Shown piece by piece: positions 4,860 to 5,720 of a DNA stretch of 5,720 nt (position 1 is its first letter; every line of letters starts with the position of its first letter). The notes below the pieces were generated by a model, which was not told where the DNA came from, searched no databases, and saw only the letters and a list, made by a program, of their open reading frames with translations. The stretch comes from Gemmatimonadota bacterium. Lineage in GTDB: Bacteria; Gemmatimonadota; Gemmatimonadetes; Longimicrobiales; Gaopeijiaceae. The position numbers were made by a program, and so were the translations under genes. The stretch spans positions 1 through 5,720 of the forward strand of contig JAUXEE010000154.1 in assembly GCA_030618065.1 (NCBI GenBank). The letters run 5' to 3'.

Positions 4860-5720
4860 ATGACGTCCAGGAATAGAGTTGTTCTGGGAGGTTTCCTCCT
4901 GGTGGCATTGAACGTGGCCTGTGGTGACCCCCTGGGACCGAAGCCACCAGATTCCATTACCGAGCTTCCCCGGGCCCTGACCCCGTCTGAGCAGATCGTC
5001 ATCGCCAGGTCCAACACCTTCGGGTTCAACCTCCTCCAGGAGGTGGACGCCCGGAGGGAGAGTGACGAACCCAATACGATTCTCTCTCCCCTCTCGGCGT
5101 CCATGGCTTTGGGAATGGCTTTGGAGGGAGCCGAGGGCGAAACCTTCACCGACATGCAAACTGCCCTGGGTTTTCAGGGCCTCACCCGGGAGGAGATCAA
5201 CGCATCGTATGGCGGGTTGTTGGATTTGCTCTTGAACCTCGATCCCGCGGTGGAGTTGGGGATCGCCAACTCGGCCTGGAGCCGAGAGGAATTCCCCTTC
5301 AAGAGCGGCTATTTCGATGCCATCACCAGCTCCTTTCAAGCCGTCGTACAGGAGTTGGACTTCGACGATCCCGGCGCCAAGGACATCATCAACCAGTGGG
5401 TCCGGGAGCAAACCAACGACCGTATCGAGGAGATCGTCGAGGCAATTGGGCCCATGGACATCCTCTTCCTCATCAACGCCGTGTATTTCAACGGCGATTG
5501 GACCACCCAGTTCAAGAAGGGAGACACCCACCAGGCTTCCTTCCACCTGGAGGACGGCTCCACGGTGAGCGTCCCCATGATGTCTGGGAGCATCGAGGAC
5601 GTGGGGTTCGCCTGGTTGGATGGTGGACGGATGGTGGCGGAGCTCCCTTACGGGGGGCAAGCCTTCGGTATGGTGGTGGTGCTTCCCGGCTCAGGAGAAA
5701 CCGTGGATGACCTCATCACG
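4860..5720 (+). CDS. Secreted or lipoprotein serpin (3' end outside window)
   Basis: 287 codons of a serine protease inhibitor of the serpin family (I4) are present, and the frame is open at the window edge. After a signal sequence (basic 2-6, hydrophobic 7-20) comes Cys21, a possible lipid-attachment site, then a Pro-rich linker. The serpin fold starts with SNTFGFNLLQE (51-61). It continues with NTILSPLSASMALGMALEGA (72-91), a helix C/D region, IANSAWSREEFPF (135-147), INQWVREQTNDRI (177-189) and the diagnostic LINAVYFNGDW (204-214). The end of the visible part, ELPYGGQAFGMVVVLP, is in the central sheet. The hinge, reactive-centre loop and C-terminal strands (about 100 residues) lie outside the window, so the target protease and inhibitory status cannot be judged. 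Serpins normally trap serine or cysteine proteases irreversibly. It is 47 bp downstream of the M55 peptidase on the same strand with no terminator between them, so it is probably in the same operon. The lipobox is imperfect: NVAC, with Asn in place of the usual Leu at -3. Confidence 0.93.
   Translation, partial: MTSRNRVVLGGFLLVALNVACGDPLGPKPPDSITELPRALTPSEQIVIARSNTFGFNLLQEVDARRESDEPNTILSPLSASMALGMALEGAEGETFTDMQTALGFQGLTREEINASYGGLLDLLLNLDPAVELGIANSAWSREEFPFKSGYFDAITSSFQAVVQELDFDDPGAKDIINQWVREQTNDRIEEIVEAIGPMDILFLINAVYFNGDWTTQFKKGDTHQASFHLEDGSTVSVPMMSGSIEDVGFAWLDGGRMVAELPYGGQAFGMVVVLPGSGETVDDLIT

Noticed and set aside
4809..5660. Long open frame on the minus strand opposite the serpin (283 codons)
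   Set aside because: It lies antisense to a gene with clear serpin motifs. Its translation is low-complexity Gly/Pro/His/Glu-rich and matches no family I know, so it is a shadow of GC-rich codon use.
1..5720. CRISPR array, tRNA/rRNA, insertion sequence or attachment site
   Set aside because: No regularly spaced direct repeats, no tRNA-like cloverleaf, no transposase and no terminal inverted repeats were seen by eye; a covariance-model RNA scan was not possible here.

Overview
The window is GC-rich bacterial DNA with short intergenic gaps, Shine-Dalgarno-led genes and an operon-like layout. Two things suggest a Gemmatimonadota-like or similar free-living Gram-negative bacterium. One is a serpin whose N-terminal region (ITELPRAL-TPSEQ, then SN-F-F) resembles serpins I recall from that phylum. 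The other is the company of a signal-peptide-bearing M55 peptidase and a NosY-type permease remnant. This assignment is an inference from remembered family patterns, not from a search.

Left part (1-1590). The window opens with the last 35 codons of an unidentified plus-strand gene (stop at 108-110). A gene-free gap of about 180 bp holding one weak hairpin follows. Three minus-strand pieces come next, read from right to left. The first is a fragment of a GltD-like (glutamate synthase beta chain-like) FAD/NAD(P)H oxidoreductase, about 1157-1483. The second is the C-terminal half of a NosY-type ABC-2 permease, 724 to about 1158. The third is an apparently intact 118-residue cupin, 293-649. The oxidoreductase and permease pieces meet at about position 1157 in different reading frames. 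Each lacks the part that should lie across the join, which is the signature of a deletion or an assembly chimera. The oxidoreductase also appears to lack its N-terminal iron-sulfur region.

Middle (about 1590-1768). This is a short divergent spacer with one imperfect hairpin and no convincing promoter.

Right part (1769-5720). Four plus-strand genes are packed like an operon. An ABC ATPase (1769-2722) overlaps the start of an ABC-2 membrane permease (2719-3906) by the stop/start sequence ATGA. After 30 bp comes an exported M55-family D-aminopeptidase (3937-4812) with all expected zinc and catalytic residues. After 47 bp comes a secreted or lipid-anchored serpin, which runs off the window before its reactive-centre loop. 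The ATPase and permease should form a complete inner-membrane exporter. The peptidase and the serpin are both predicted to act outside the cytoplasm, one cleaving D-amino-acid peptides and the other trapping proteases. A joint cell-envelope role (peptide export or resistance, peptidoglycan-peptide turnover, protection from proteases) is a reasonable but unproven reading.
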